Below are positions 44,485 to 54,126 of a stretch of DNA of 64,000 nt, in pieces (the first letter of the stretch is position 1; every line of letters begins with the position of its first letter). This DNA is from Arenibacter sp041392165. Lineage in GTDB: Bacteria > Bacteroidota > Bacteroidia > Flavobacteriales > Flavobacteriaceae. The translations under genes were made by a program, and so were the position numbers. The notes beneath the pieces are model-generated. The model was given only the letters and a program-made list of their open reading frames with translations, made no database searches and was not told where the DNA came from. The DNA lies in NCBI GenBank assembly GCA_041392165.1, contig JAWKMN010000001.1, positions 186,001 through 250,000 on the forward strand, read 5' to 3'.

Positions 44485-45680
44485 GCGTTCCAAAATAATT
44501 CTTGGGTTGTTCCTTACCGTACTCATAGGTATTATAGTAACCGAGATTGTGCGCCCCAAGCCCTTGAACTGGAAGCCATCCTATACTTCTTCGGACAAAA
44601 TTCTTTTGGATGCTATGTATTGTTCCATGAACTTCCCAATCTATTCCCGGGACAAAAAATACATGCTACAAACGAAAGCTTGTACAACACCTTATCACAA
44701 AGGGATACCGGTAGTACTTCCAGTTATGTATTGATCAATGATTTTCTGGACCTGGATAAGCAGGAAGCCCATAAATTACTTCAATACGTATATGAAGGTA
44801 ATGATACCTTTATTGCGGCATCCAACTTTGGAGCCCATCTTGAGGATACCCTAAATCTGGAAATAAAAACCCAATATTCCATACAAGAGGATTCGGTACT
44901 GGTACACCTTGCCAACAATTCATTTCCCAAAAAAGATTATCCCTTGAAGCGGGAGTTTACAACACCCATTTTTCTTCAGTAGACACATTGAATTCCACAG
45001 TTTTAGGGTATATCACCTTTAATTCGGATCAGGGTACATTACTTTCGGGACCCGAAAAGAAAACCGAAGCTGCCAATTTTGTGAAGGTAAGATTCGGAAA
45101 GGGCAATTTTATTTGAATACAACCCCGCAAGCGTTTACCAACTACTATTTGCTAAGGGGCAATAAGGACTATGTGGCTAATACCCTTTCTTATCTCAAGG
45201 ATGTGGATGTCTATTGGGACAATTATAAAAATCCGGGCGGATCGTAATAAACTCGCCCATGAGATTCATACTTAATCAGGAATCCCTAAGATGGGCCTAT
45301 TACCTAGGCATGCTAGGGTTATTGATTTTTATAATATTCAAGGCCAAAAGGGAGCAAGGATCATTCCTGTAATTACCCTTTGGAGAATTCATCCATAGAA
45401 TTTGCCAAAACCGTAGGGGGGCTGTATTATGAGCACAGGGATTTACAGACCTGATCTTTAAAAAATAAATTTTTTTATGGAACAAATGAGAAGTAATTAT
45501 CATCTTAATACTGAGACTATCAACGAGAAAACGGCGATAGATCTTGCTGCCAGGTCGGATAAACCATTATTGGAAGTCAGGGATCTTTTGGATTTTATAG
45601 TGCATCTTAAAAATAAAAAGCAGCACAGCGAACAGGATGTACTGCAACTGAATATAAAATTAAATCAATTTAAAAAATAG
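44471..45680 (+). pseudogene. DUF4350 protein of the MoxR cluster, many frameshifts
   Basis: Joining frames gives about 400 residues: an N-terminal helix (KRSKIILGLFLTVLIGIIVTEIVRP), a DUF4350 domain (CYVLFHELPNLFPGQKI, SSYVLINDFLDLDKQEA, TNYYLLRGNKDYVANTLSYL), a second helix (YYLGMLGLLIFIIFKAKRE) and a C-terminal region (45477–45680). I count about eight frame breaks (near 44602, 44955, 45108, 45240, 45353, 45377, 45440, 45460). Every one can be repaired by adding one base to a short homopolymer, so sequencing error is more likely than true decay. Position between DUF4129 and MoxR is the normal one. Confidence 0.75.
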
Positions 45681-45683
45681 CAG

Positions 45684-46688
45684 ATGGAAGAAAGTCAGCA
45701 AGGGGAAAATTCCAGACCGTTGGAATTTAAAAGTAGAATAGACCTTGGTCAATTACAGGTTTCGGTAGCACAGATAAAAAGGGAATTGGGCAGCGTAATC
45801 ATTGGACAAGGGGACATGGTAGAATTACTGATTATTTCCATCCTCGCCAATGGGCATTCCTTAATAGAAGGGGTACCCGGAGTAGCCAAAACCGTTACAG
45901 CCAAACTTTTGGCAAAAACGATGGATGTTAACTTCAGCAGAATCCAATTTACCCCGGACCTTATGCCCAGCGACATTTTGGGCACTTCCATATTTAATGT
46001 CAAGACCTCGGAATTTGAATTTAAAAAAGGTCCATTATTTTCCAATATTATTTTAATAGATGAAATAAACCGTGCCCCCGCCAAAACACAGGCGGCCTTG
46101 TTCGAAGCTATGGCCGAACGCCAAATTACCATGGACGGACAATCTTATGAAATGTCGCCCCCATTTTTGGTATTTGCCACCCAAAATCCTATTGAACAGG
46201 AAGGCACTTACCAGCTTCCGGAAGCACAACTGGACCGATTCCTTTTTAAAATAAAGGTAAGCTATCCGTCCCTAGAGGAAGAGATTGCGATATTGGAAAG
46301 TAAACATCATCAAAAAAATAAAAACTTGGAAAGCTTAATAACTTCGGTGCTTAGCGCAGACCAAATAGCCAGCTATCAAGAGGTTATCAAGGAAATTATT
46401 ATAGAGGACAATCTAATGAAGTATATAGCCGGAATTGTCCATAGCACACGTAACAATGCCAATCTATATCTGGGGGCCTCCCCTAGGGCCTCCATAGCCA
46501 TTATGGATGCTTCCAAAGCCCTGGCGGCTATTCAGGGTCGCGATTTTGTGACTCCGGACGATATTAAGAAAGTAGTGGCCCCAATATTGGGGCACAGGGT
46601 TATGTTGACACCGGAAAGGGAAATGGAAGGATTTACAACGGAGAAAGTTATACAACAAATTATAGACACTATTGAAATTCCAAGATAG
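45684..46688 (+). CDS. MoxR-family AAA+ ATPase
   Basis: 334 residues. Walker A EGVPGVAKT (about 60), Walker B ILIDEINRAPAKTQAALFEAM (about 120), sensor 1 VFATQNPIEQEGTYQLPEAQ, and the C-terminal lid with GASPRASIAI and FVTPDDIKKV. MoxR ATPases act as chaperones that activate partner proteins, often with VWA/DUF58 proteins like the next gene. Intact, unlike its neighbours on both sides. Confidence 0.95.
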   Translation: MEESQQGENSRPLEFKSRIDLGQLQVSVAQIKRELGSVIIGQGDMVELLIISILANGHSLIEGVPGVAKTVTAKLLAKTMDVNFSRIQFTPDLMPSDILGTSIFNVKTSEFEFKKGPLFSNIILIDEINRAPAKTQAALFEAMAERQITMDGQSYEMSPPFLVFATQNPIEQEGTYQLPEAQLDRFLFKIKVSYPSLEEEIAILESKHHQKNKNLESLITSVLSADQIASYQEVIKEIIIEDNLMKYIAGIVHSTRNNANLYLGASPRASIAIMDASKALAAIQGRDFVTPDDIKKVVAPILGHRVMLTPEREMEGFTTEKVIQQIIDTIEIPR

Positions 46689-46717
46689 CGGACAAAAACC
46701 GTAGCTACAAAGGGCAA

Positions 46718-48048
46718 ATGAAAAAAATCCTGAAAAACATCTATCTACAGAAGAGATTCTTTATTGTGTTGACCGGTTTGGTCCTAGGTTTTCTCGTATC
46801 CTATATGATACCGGATATTTTTGGGGCAATACAAGTATTGTTCTATATTTTTGTCCTGTTTTTTTTGGTCGATACTATCTTGGTGTTCGCTTCCAAAGGG
46901 AGAATAGAAGGCCAGCGTCTTGTCCCCGAAAAGCTTTCCAATGGTGATGAAAACGAAATAAAAATAAGCCTTTCCAATTCTTATTTGTTCCCGGTCGGTT
47001 TAAAAATATTGGATGAAATGCCGCATCAATTTCAAAAACGGGATTTCGGGATTTCCACAAATCTAGGGAAGGGCAAGGTAAAAGTGTTCAAATATTATCT
47101 GAGACCTACCGAGAGAGGGGTGTATTCCTTTGGAAACTTAAACGTCTTTGCCCGCTCCCCTATTGGTCTGATCTCCAAAAAATACACCTTTGATCAGGAA
47201 CAGCAAGTTCCGGTATACCCCTCCTTTCTACAATTGCGAAAGTATGATTTAATGGCGTTTACCAATAAACTTTTCGAATACGGTATTAAGAAAATTCGTC
47301 GCATAGGCCATACTATGGAGTTCGAGCAAATAAAGGATTATGTTTTAGGCGATGATATCCGGAACATTAACTGGAAGGCAACGGCAAAAAAAGGTAACCT
47401 GATGGTAAATCAGTATCGGGATGAAAGGTCACAACCTATTTATTCCATAATCGATAAGGGCAGGGTCATGAAAATGCCCTTTAACGGTCTTAGCCTATTG
47501 GATTATGCCATTAACGCCACCTTGGTTATTTCCCACATCGCCCTAAAAAAGCAGGACAAGGCCGGAATGTTCGCTTTTAACAGGAAAATTGAAAACCGGG
47601 TAGTGGCCGAGAGACGAAGTGCTCAAATGAACCTTATTCTGGAAACACTGTACCATCTGGAGACCAATTTTGTAGAAAGCGATTACAGCCGATTGTATGC
47701 CGATATAAAAAGAAACATTACGCAAAGGAGCCTGTTACTGCTCTATACCAACTTTGAGACCTTGGATGCCCTAACCAGGCAACTCCCCTACCTCCAGGCT
47801 ATGGCCAAGCAACATTTATTGGTGGTCATTTTCTTCGAAAACACGGAATTGATCAAGTTTACGGAGGAAAAAAGCAGGGACCGTTCATCAAATATTTGAA
47901 AAAATTGCCGAAAAGTTTCATTTATGAAGCTTATCGTTAACGAATTAAGGAAATATGGTATTCCAGACTATGTTGACCAAACCTGAGAACTTAACCGTGA
48001 ATACCATCAACAAATATTTGGAAATATAAGGCGAGGGGATTAATCTGA
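46718..48048 (+). CDS. DUF58 domain protein (C terminus frameshifted here)
   Basis: The intact frame 46718–47899 gives 393 residues: two N-terminal helices (about 13–60), a beta domain, and the DUF58 core GHTMEFEQIKDYVLGDDIRN, INWKATAKKGNLMVNQYRDE, in the VWA-like fold. The usual C terminus follows in shifted frames: AGTVHQIFEKIAEKF, KLIVNELRKYG, TMLTKPENLTVNTINKYLEI and KARGLI ending at 48048. Breaks lie near 47872, 47932, 47975 and 48026, mostly at homopolymers. Partner of the MoxR ATPase 29 bases upstream. Confidence 0.85.
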
Positions 48049-48107
48049 GATATGGCAAGAAACAAACTCTTAAAGGTGACTGATTAAAGCAATTCCGTTC
48101 CAGGAGC

Positions 48108-48443
48108 TTAAGGAAGTCCTTGCCACAGTTTTCTTTTTATTTCTCTTCCTGAAAAAATGTTAATGGTAATCCCAACCGTAACCCCGCCCAATGCCGTTAC
48201 TGAAGTCATCATTATCCCACCCTTTATACTTGTCTCATAGGAACCTCTTTGGCCAAAACCTACCAGTAACTGGAGGTGAAAGGCCCCAATAATTCGCCAA
48301 TTCGGATCCTTATTGGATATTTTATCGGCTATTTTGGCACCAATAAATCCACTGGCGGCACCAGCGGCAAAATGCAATACCTTATCCTCCTGTAATTGGG
48401 GCGTTAAGTGGTAGGGCCGAAATAAAAGTGAACATGATTGCAA
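48108..48443 (-). pseudogene. Degraded small membrane or lipoprotein-like gene
   Basis: 111 residues in the open frame. EDKVLHFAAGAASGFIGAKIADKIS and ALGGVTVGITINIF match a small Bacteroidota family in which a Gly-rich membrane segment follows LHFxAG; the middle (HLQLLVGFGQRGSYETSIKGG) looks scrambled by frameshifts. Function unknown. Confidence 0.4.
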
Positions 48444-48530
48444 TTATTACTTTCATGGCGTACAAAGATACTTGGGTCTCCATTATTTATATATTGAAGT
48501 AAAAGAATATGTAAATTGCCTACAGCCCAT

Positions 48531-48640
48531 TAATCTTTATAATTCCCCGACGGCTCTGCCTCGGGGTTTCCGATCATACCTCCCCTTGGGTGAGGTCGGA
48601 ATTGCTTTTTCGCAATTCTGGGTGGGGCAAAATACAAAAA
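48531..48640 (+). repeat. Structured dispersed repeat B, copy 1
   Basis: About 110 bases shared with 50852–50956. It contains CCCCGA…TCGGGG with an inner GGC/GCC, an ACCTCCCC…GAGGT hairpin, and GAATTGC…GCAATTC, then GGTGGGGCAAAATACAAAA. The right end runs straight into a DUF2007-like coding region. Confidence 0.85.
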
Positions 48641-48843
48641 TATTTTCAGGTAATTTTATTTTGCCCCAAATGATAGTAAATCAGCTTAAAGAAATTGACA
48701 CAGCACCGATAATAAAGGATGAATCGGAATCCGGAAGATGGGCAGGTTTTGGACCTGCCATTCAAGGGAACCAGAAAATTTATGTCCATGACGATGAGTT
48801 GGAAAAAACGCGAAGTATTGTCCAGGGAATTATTGGCACGTAA
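48634..48843 (+). CDS. DUF2007-like small protein lacking a normal start
   Basis: The frame TKIFSGNFILPQMIVNQLKE…IKDESESGRWAGFGPAIQG…KIYVHDDELEKTRSIV is recognisable as a full DUF2007-type (putative signal-transducing) domain of about 65 residues. No ATG stands where the family starts: the preceding codons belong to repeat B. Translation would need an ATG at 48670, losing the first strand, or an upstream start inside the repeat (open to 48472). Confidence 0.5.
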   Translation, partial: TKIFSGNFILPQMIVNQLKEIDTAPIIKDESESGRWAGFGPAIQGNQKIYVHDDELEKTRSIVQGIIGT

Positions 48844-49123
48844 AGTCCTTTATTAATAGCCAAATCATAACCTATGGAATGTGGAATTAATTTTAGCGCA
48901 TCAACCAATATAATTTTAGTATAACTCCTTATAATTCATTATCTTTAGATATAGCTAAGCTTAGTTTTTTATCCCCCTATAATTCAGCGATCATAAATTC
49001 TCCCCTCGCTATTAAGCGGTTGCTATTAGAGGTCAAAGCAACCTATCTACAAACATTGGTTGGCCCATTTTAACATTTTGGAAATCCAAAAAGGAATTAC
49101 TACCAATATAAAACTACAACGTC

Positions 49124-50854
49124 ATGAAAACAAAAATAAGTCTCTCCATAGTGGCCATAGCTCTATTGTCCATTGCTTTTTTTTGGACACCCCAAACTTC
49201 TCCAAAGGTATTGGAAGTTACGCAGGAAGCTAGTTTTTACTCCATAAAATGTACCGTTGCCAAATACCTATTGGGCAATGTGGATACCACCTAACAAATT
49301 GCACCTTTATTTGCAAACCTTGGAAATTTACATTTCGAGATAAGTACAAAAGATCAAAAGGCCCAGACATATTTCGATCAAGGCGTAAAACTTACTTATG
49401 CCTTTAATCATGCCGAGGCCCACCGCTCATTTATGGAGGCATCGCGCCTAGACCCCAAATCTGCCATGTCCTATTGGGGACAAGCCTATACATTGGGCCC
49501 TAATATAAATGACCCCCTACCGGATAATGAGCGCAGGAAAAAATCTTATGAAGCCATTTTAAAGGCCAAAAACTTGGTTCAAAGTAGTTCTTCCAAAGAA
49601 AAAGCCTTAATAGAAGCCCTGTCCCATAGATATAGCGGGGATTCTACCAAAGAAATTTCAGAATTGAACATGTCCTATATGGATGCCATGGCGAAAGTAG
49701 CGGAACAATTTCCCGAGGATGCCCATATACAGACCTTATACGCAGCCTCTATTATGAATACTATGCCGTGGAATTATTGGGACAATGAAGGTAACCCGGC
49801 TCCCAATACGCTTAAAGCCAAAGCAGCATTGGAGAAGGCCATGAAGTTAGATCCCGATCATCCAGGGGCGCATCATTACTATATCCATATGGTTGAACTA
49901 CCCCGGCCGGACCTTGCCATTCCCAGTGCCGATAAGTTAGGATCTCTAATGCCTGCTGCAGGACACATTGTCCATATGCCATCACATATTTATATTAGGG
50001 TAGGTAGATATTCGGACGCAGTAAAGGTAAATCAAGCCGCTATTTTGGCTGATGAGGATTATATTTCCCAATGTTACTCCCAGGGCATGTATCCATTGGG
50101 GTATTACCCGCACAATCTACACTTTCTATGGTCCGCCTCTACCCTTTTGGGCAACAGTGATCTAGCTATTGATGCCGCAAAAAAAACAGCGGAAAAAGTC
50201 CCTATAGGCGAGATGGTAACCTTACCGTTTTTACAGGATTTTGCTTCCACACCACTATTGGCATATACCCGCTTTGGAAAATGGAATGAAATTCTGACCA
50301 TACCTTATCCGGGAGATCAATTTAAACATCTTAAACTAATCTGGCATTATGCAAGGGGAATTGCCTTTGTCAGGAAAAACAACATTAAAGAGGCCAAGGA
50401 AGAGTTGGAAGCCCTTAAGCTACTGAACAGCGACCCAGAACTGGAAACCATTGTGGCCAATTATACCAATCCATCCTCAAAAATAGCCCAAATTGCGTAT
50501 AGGGTTGTTGCCGGTGAAATAGCCAATGCAGAAGGTAATGTACCAGAGGCCCTGGAGCACTTAAAACAAGCGGTATTTTATGAAGACCAGTTAATATATA
50601 GTGAGCCTACGGCATGGCATATACCTGTAAGGCAGACTTTAGGTGCCGTTTTATTAAAGGCTGAAAAATATGAAGCAGCGGAAAAAGTGTATAGGGAAGA
50701 CCTTGACATACTGCGCCAAAACGGATGGTCTTTAATGGGGCTATATGAAAGCCTTTTTAACCAAAACAAATTGGGGGAAGCCAAAAAGATCAGACAAGAA
50801 TTTGATAAGGCCTGGAAACATGCTGATATAGCTTTAAAAACATCCGTACTTTAA
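49124..50854 (+). pseudogene. Tetratricopeptide-repeat secreted protein with a premature stop
   Basis: An ATG at 49124 begins a signal peptide (ISLSIVAIALLSIAFF); the frame meets TAA at 49292–49294 and then stays open, in the same frame, to 50854. After the stop comes normal family sequence (QIAPLFANLGNLHFEIST, AYTFNHAEAHRSF-like TPR start), then DPKSAMSYWGQAY and HPGAHHYYIHMVE, typical of Bacteroidota TPR proteins of about 570 residues. The part from ATG 49433 on is 473 residues but lacks export signal and first repeat. A true nonsense mutation or a base-call error could explain it. Confidence 0.75.
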
Positions 50855-50956
50855 TCTTTTTAGTTCCCCGACGGCTTTGCTTCGGGGTTTACGATCATAC
50901 CTCCCCCAGGGGGGGCGGAATTGTTTTTAGCAATTCCGGGTGGGGCAAAATACAAA
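50852..50956 (+). repeat. Structured dispersed repeat B, copy 2
   Basis: Matches 48531–48640. The first hairpin has GGC/GCT in place of GGC/GCC (pairing kept by wobble), and the second becomes CCCCC/GGGGG. The TAA stop of the TPR gene forms the first three bases of the shared block. Confidence 0.85.
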
Positions 50957-51248
50957 ATTTCGGCTTTTGGCCCTTAGGCCAAAATGAAACCGATAACTAT
51001 CGGTATGGCGAAATACCTCCACGGCTCTGCCTCGAGGATAGTCGGTTTCAGGAATTTTTTATTTCGCCAAAAATTACCAGCATCCAGTCTATTTTTATAT
51101 GATGGGCAAGGAATGATGGATGTATATTAAATAACCATTAGGTATAGGCTTGATGGGACACTAGTTATGTTTTAGGGAAACTTCCAAACCGTTCCAAAAT
51201 TTTTTTTCCTAATCTGGGTAGTGTAGGGTAATTAAACCAATATTCCTT
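50957..51248. other. Hairpin-dense intergenic stretch
   Basis: Contains the perfect hairpin TTTTGGCC–CTTA–GGCCAAAA (50965–50984), then two interleaved inverted pairs: TGAAACCGA…ACTATC (50985–51001) with GATAGTCGGTTTCA (51037–51050), and TGGCGAAATA (51006–51015) with TATTTCGCCA (51060–51069), plus an inner GGCTCTGCC stem. No gene is seen. Confidence 0.7.
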
Positions 51249-52190
51249 CTACAAATGTTTCATCCCTGTTTTGGCCTGGGTAAATTCCTCCATCATGTCC
51301 GTCACAATTTGGGCGGCAGGTTTAATGTTGTGGATCAGTGCGGCCACTTGGCCAATTTCCAGCTCCCCTTCTTCCAGATCGCCCTCGAACATCCCCTTTT
51401 TGGCCCTGGCCCTACCCAATAGGGACCTTAGTTCCTCTACTGTTGCACAATCGGCATAGGCCTTTTGTATATCGTTAAAGAATTTATTTTTTATTAATCG
51501 TACCGGAGCCAATTCCTTTAAGGTCAGTTGTGTAGCACCCTCACCGGACTCTACCACTTTTTTTTTGAATAGTGGGTGGGAGGAAGCTTCATTGCTCGCC
51601 ACAAACCTACTGCCAACTTGCACCCCGTCGGCCCCCAGGACCATAACGGCCAACATGGCCCTGCCAGTGGCTATGCCCCCGGCCGCTATTAAAGGAATGC
51701 TTATTTTTTCTTTTACCGCAGGAATCAATGTTAGTGTAGTGGTCTCGTCCCTACCATTATGTCCACCGGCCTCAAATCCTTCCGCAACAATGGCATCCAC
51801 CCCGGCTTCCTCTGCCTTTTGCGCAAATTTTACACTGCTCACCACATGTACAACCTTAATGCCCCTTGCTTTTAAATAGGTAGTCCAGGTTTTAGGATTT
51901 CCGGCCGAAGTAAATACAATATTTACACCCAGCTCCACTATGATCTCCATGAGCTTGCCAATTTCCGGATACAGCATGGGCACATTGACCCCAAAAGGTT
52001 TATTGGTGGCCAACTTACATTTCCCAATATGTTCCCTAAGTACTTCAGGGTACATAGACCCTGCCCCTATTATCCCCAATCCACCGGCATTGGAAACGGC
52101 AGAGGCCAAACGCCATCCGCTTGCCCAAACCATACCGGCCTGAATTATGGGGTATTGAATTCCAAAAAGATCGGTAATTCTATTTCCCAT
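51249..52190 (-). CDS. Nitronate monooxygenase / FabK-like FMN enzyme
   Basis: 313 residues of the NPD-like TIM barrel family. FMN-site motifs: YPIIQAGMVWASGWRLASAVSNAGGLG at the N terminus, VAEGFEAGGHNG near 135 and IPLIAAGGIATGRAML near 165, then GADGVQVGSRFVASNEAS. The family includes nitronate monooxygenases and enoyl-ACP reductase FabK; sequence alone does not separate them here. Cytoplasmic, single gene; the next gene upstream on this strand is mnmA. Confidence 0.88.
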   Translation of the reverse strand: MGNRITDLFGIQYPIIQAGMVWASGWRLASAVSNAGGLGIIGAGSMYPEVLREHIGKCKLATNKPFGVNVPMLYPEIGKLMEIIVELGVNIVFTSAGNPKTWTTYLKARGIKVVHVVSSVKFAQKAEEAGVDAIVAEGFEAGGHNGRDETTTLTLIPAVKEKISIPLIAAGGIATGRAMLAVMVLGADGVQVGSRFVASNEASSHPLFKKKVVESGEGATQLTLKELAPVRLIKNKFFNDIQKAYADCATVEELRSLLGRARAKKGMFEGDLEEGELEIGQVAALIHNIKPAAQIVTDMMEEFTQAKTGMKHL

Positions 52191-52312
52191 TGGTTTTTTA
52201 TTAATGGACTCCTCAGCTTGGTCATTATCCCCTAAATATACCCATGGGTACGCTGAGAACCTTCCCCAAACCGGGAATATTATAAATAGTAAATGGATTG
52301 CTCCCTGCCATC

Positions 52313-53500
52313 TTAAGAGATTACCCCTGAACCTACCAATTCATCCCCTATATACCATGCTACAAATTGACCTTCGGTAATAGCCGATTGTTTTTCAGCG
52401 AAATCCACATATATTCCGGCATCTACCCTATAGAGTGTTGCCTTTTGCAAAGGCTGACGGTATCTTATCCTGGCCATCACTTCCATAGTCCGGTCTACTG
52501 GCAATGCCAAATCTGTACGGACCCAATGTAACTCATCATTGTTGACAAATAAGGTTCTGCGATAAAGTCCCGGATGGCCCTTGCCCTGACCGGTATAGAT
52601 TATATTTTGATCAACATCGGTTTCAATGACGAACAAAGGTTCTTTGGTTCCCCCTACGTCCAAGCCTTTGCGTTGTCCTTTTGTAAAATAGTGGGCTCCC
52701 TGGTGCTCACCTACCACCTTCCCATCGCTGGGGCTATAGTGAGGCTTTTCGGCATAATAGGCCAATTCCTCCAATTTGGTGTTGAACTGGGGAACGGTGG
52801 ATTCTTTGCTCAATACCGCAGGGACTTCCACAATGACCCCTTTTTTTGGCCTCAGTTTCTGTTGCAAAAAATTCCGACGCTTTGCTTTCCTATAAAACAC
52901 AGCCCTTGGGAATCCTTTTTGTCTGCCGTGATCAAATCATTTTCTGCTGCAATTTTCCGTACTTCAGGTTTTTGCAGACCACCTATAGGAAATAAGGTTT
53001 TGGCGAGTTGTTCTTGGGAAAGCTGACACATAAAAATAGGATTGATCCTTATTTGAATCCGCACCGGCCAGCAATTGATAGGTTTCCGCTCCGTCGTCAT
53101 TTGTAATAACTCCCCTTCTACAATAATGCCCTGTTGCTACAAAGTCCGCACCAAGTTGCATGGCAATTTTCATAAACACATCAAACTTTATTTCCCTATT
53201 ACAAAGCACATCCGGATTGGGTGTCCTCCCTTTTTCGTATTCCCTGAACATATAGTCCACAATACGTTCCTTATACTGGGTACTCAAGTCTACCGTCTGA
53301 AAGGGAATTCTTAACTTCTCCGCAACAATAAGCGCATCATTGCTATCCTCCAGCCACGGACATTCTTTGGAAATGGTTACGGAATCATCATGCCAATTCT
53401 TCATAAAAAGGCCTATAACCTCGTACCCCTGCTCCTTTAATAGATATGCCGTAACACTGGAATCCACACCGCCGGAAAGTCCGACAACCACCTTTTGCAT
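52313..53500 (-). CDS. mnmA: tRNA-specific 2-thiouridylase MnmA (two frameshifts here)
   Basis: MnmA thiolates U34 of Lys, Glu and Gln tRNAs. The first frame (53500–about 53040) has the PP-loop VVGLSGGVDSSVTAYL and the catalytic Cys in PDVLCNREIKF; the middle (about 53036–52890) is in another frame with QEQLAKTLFPIGGLQKPEVR and DSQGLCFIGK carrying the second Cys; the last part (52900–52313) returns to the first frame with FVAWYIGDELVGSGVI. The breaks are at the A run 53032–53036 and the T run 52886–52888 (plus strand). Two compensating homopolymer changes in a core gene point to sequence error. Confidence 0.9.
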
Positions 53501-53829
53501 CTGTAATTATTTATTGTATGCCCTTGGTCGCTAAAAACCATTTACGGCTTACATTTATCGTGCAAAAATACAAAATTGCAATTTGCCCGCCTAAAAATAT
53601 AGTTGTACCCTATTGAGGGTATGATACGCTTATTTAATGATGTAAAGCTGTAACAGTAAAAAGAACATATCTAAAAGTATCTTTAACTTTAAATGCCCTA
53701 TTTTGGAATAGTGGAGCAGTTAAAAATAGAGTACCATCCGCTAATAAAAAGAAATTAATCCCAATAAAATACTTGTCAAAAGAAGCTACTTTAGCACACC
53801 ACTAAAAAGACTACTTTACAACTATTAAT
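53501..53829. other. AT-rich intergenic stretch upstream of mnmA
   Basis: Carries the mnmA -7-like box TATTTTTG on the minus strand (53570–53563). Otherwise no gene or clear structure is seen. Confidence 0.45.
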
Positions 53830-53925
53830 TTTATTCCGCTTAAAAAAAATATAATCTTTGGAGACCCAAATCTTACCAAACTAAACCAACACCAAAAAAA
53901 CCCGGTCATTTTGACCGGTTTTTTT
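53830..53925 (+). ncRNA. Candidate short transcript ending in a strong terminator
   Basis: TTTA at 53830, 19 bases, then AATCTTTG at 53853–53860 come within one mismatch each of TTTG–N19–TAnnTTTG. Initiation about 7 bases later would give an RNA of roughly 60 bases ending at the terminator 53902–53925. The span contains no ORF. No known RNA family is recognised. Confidence 0.25.
53902..53925 (+). terminator. Strong bidirectional terminator hairpin
   Basis: CCGGTCA–TTT–TGACCGG with seven A before and seven T after. It lies in a gene-free gap, more than 200 bases from yidC, which has its own terminator. Confidence 0.9.
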
Positions 53926-54074
53926 GTTTTAAAAATTATCCTAACCTTACCATCTTCCCCTTCACGGGCATTTAGTGCGTAATAATCATGTTAAATAAAC
54001 CTATGGTAGATTCTTACCCTATTAAACAAATTGAATTTTGGTAAATGCAAAACCATGGTTAAGATTCAAAAAAA

Positions 54075-54100
54075 AAGTGTTTGAATTTTTTCAAACACTT
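54075..54100 (-). terminator. Terminator of yidC
   Basis: AAGTGTTTGAA–TTTT–TTCAAACACTT is a perfect 11-bp stem; on the minus strand a run of T follows. 27 bases after the yidC stop. Confidence 0.9.
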
Positions 54101-54126
54101 TAATCTTAGATCAATAAAATTTGGAC

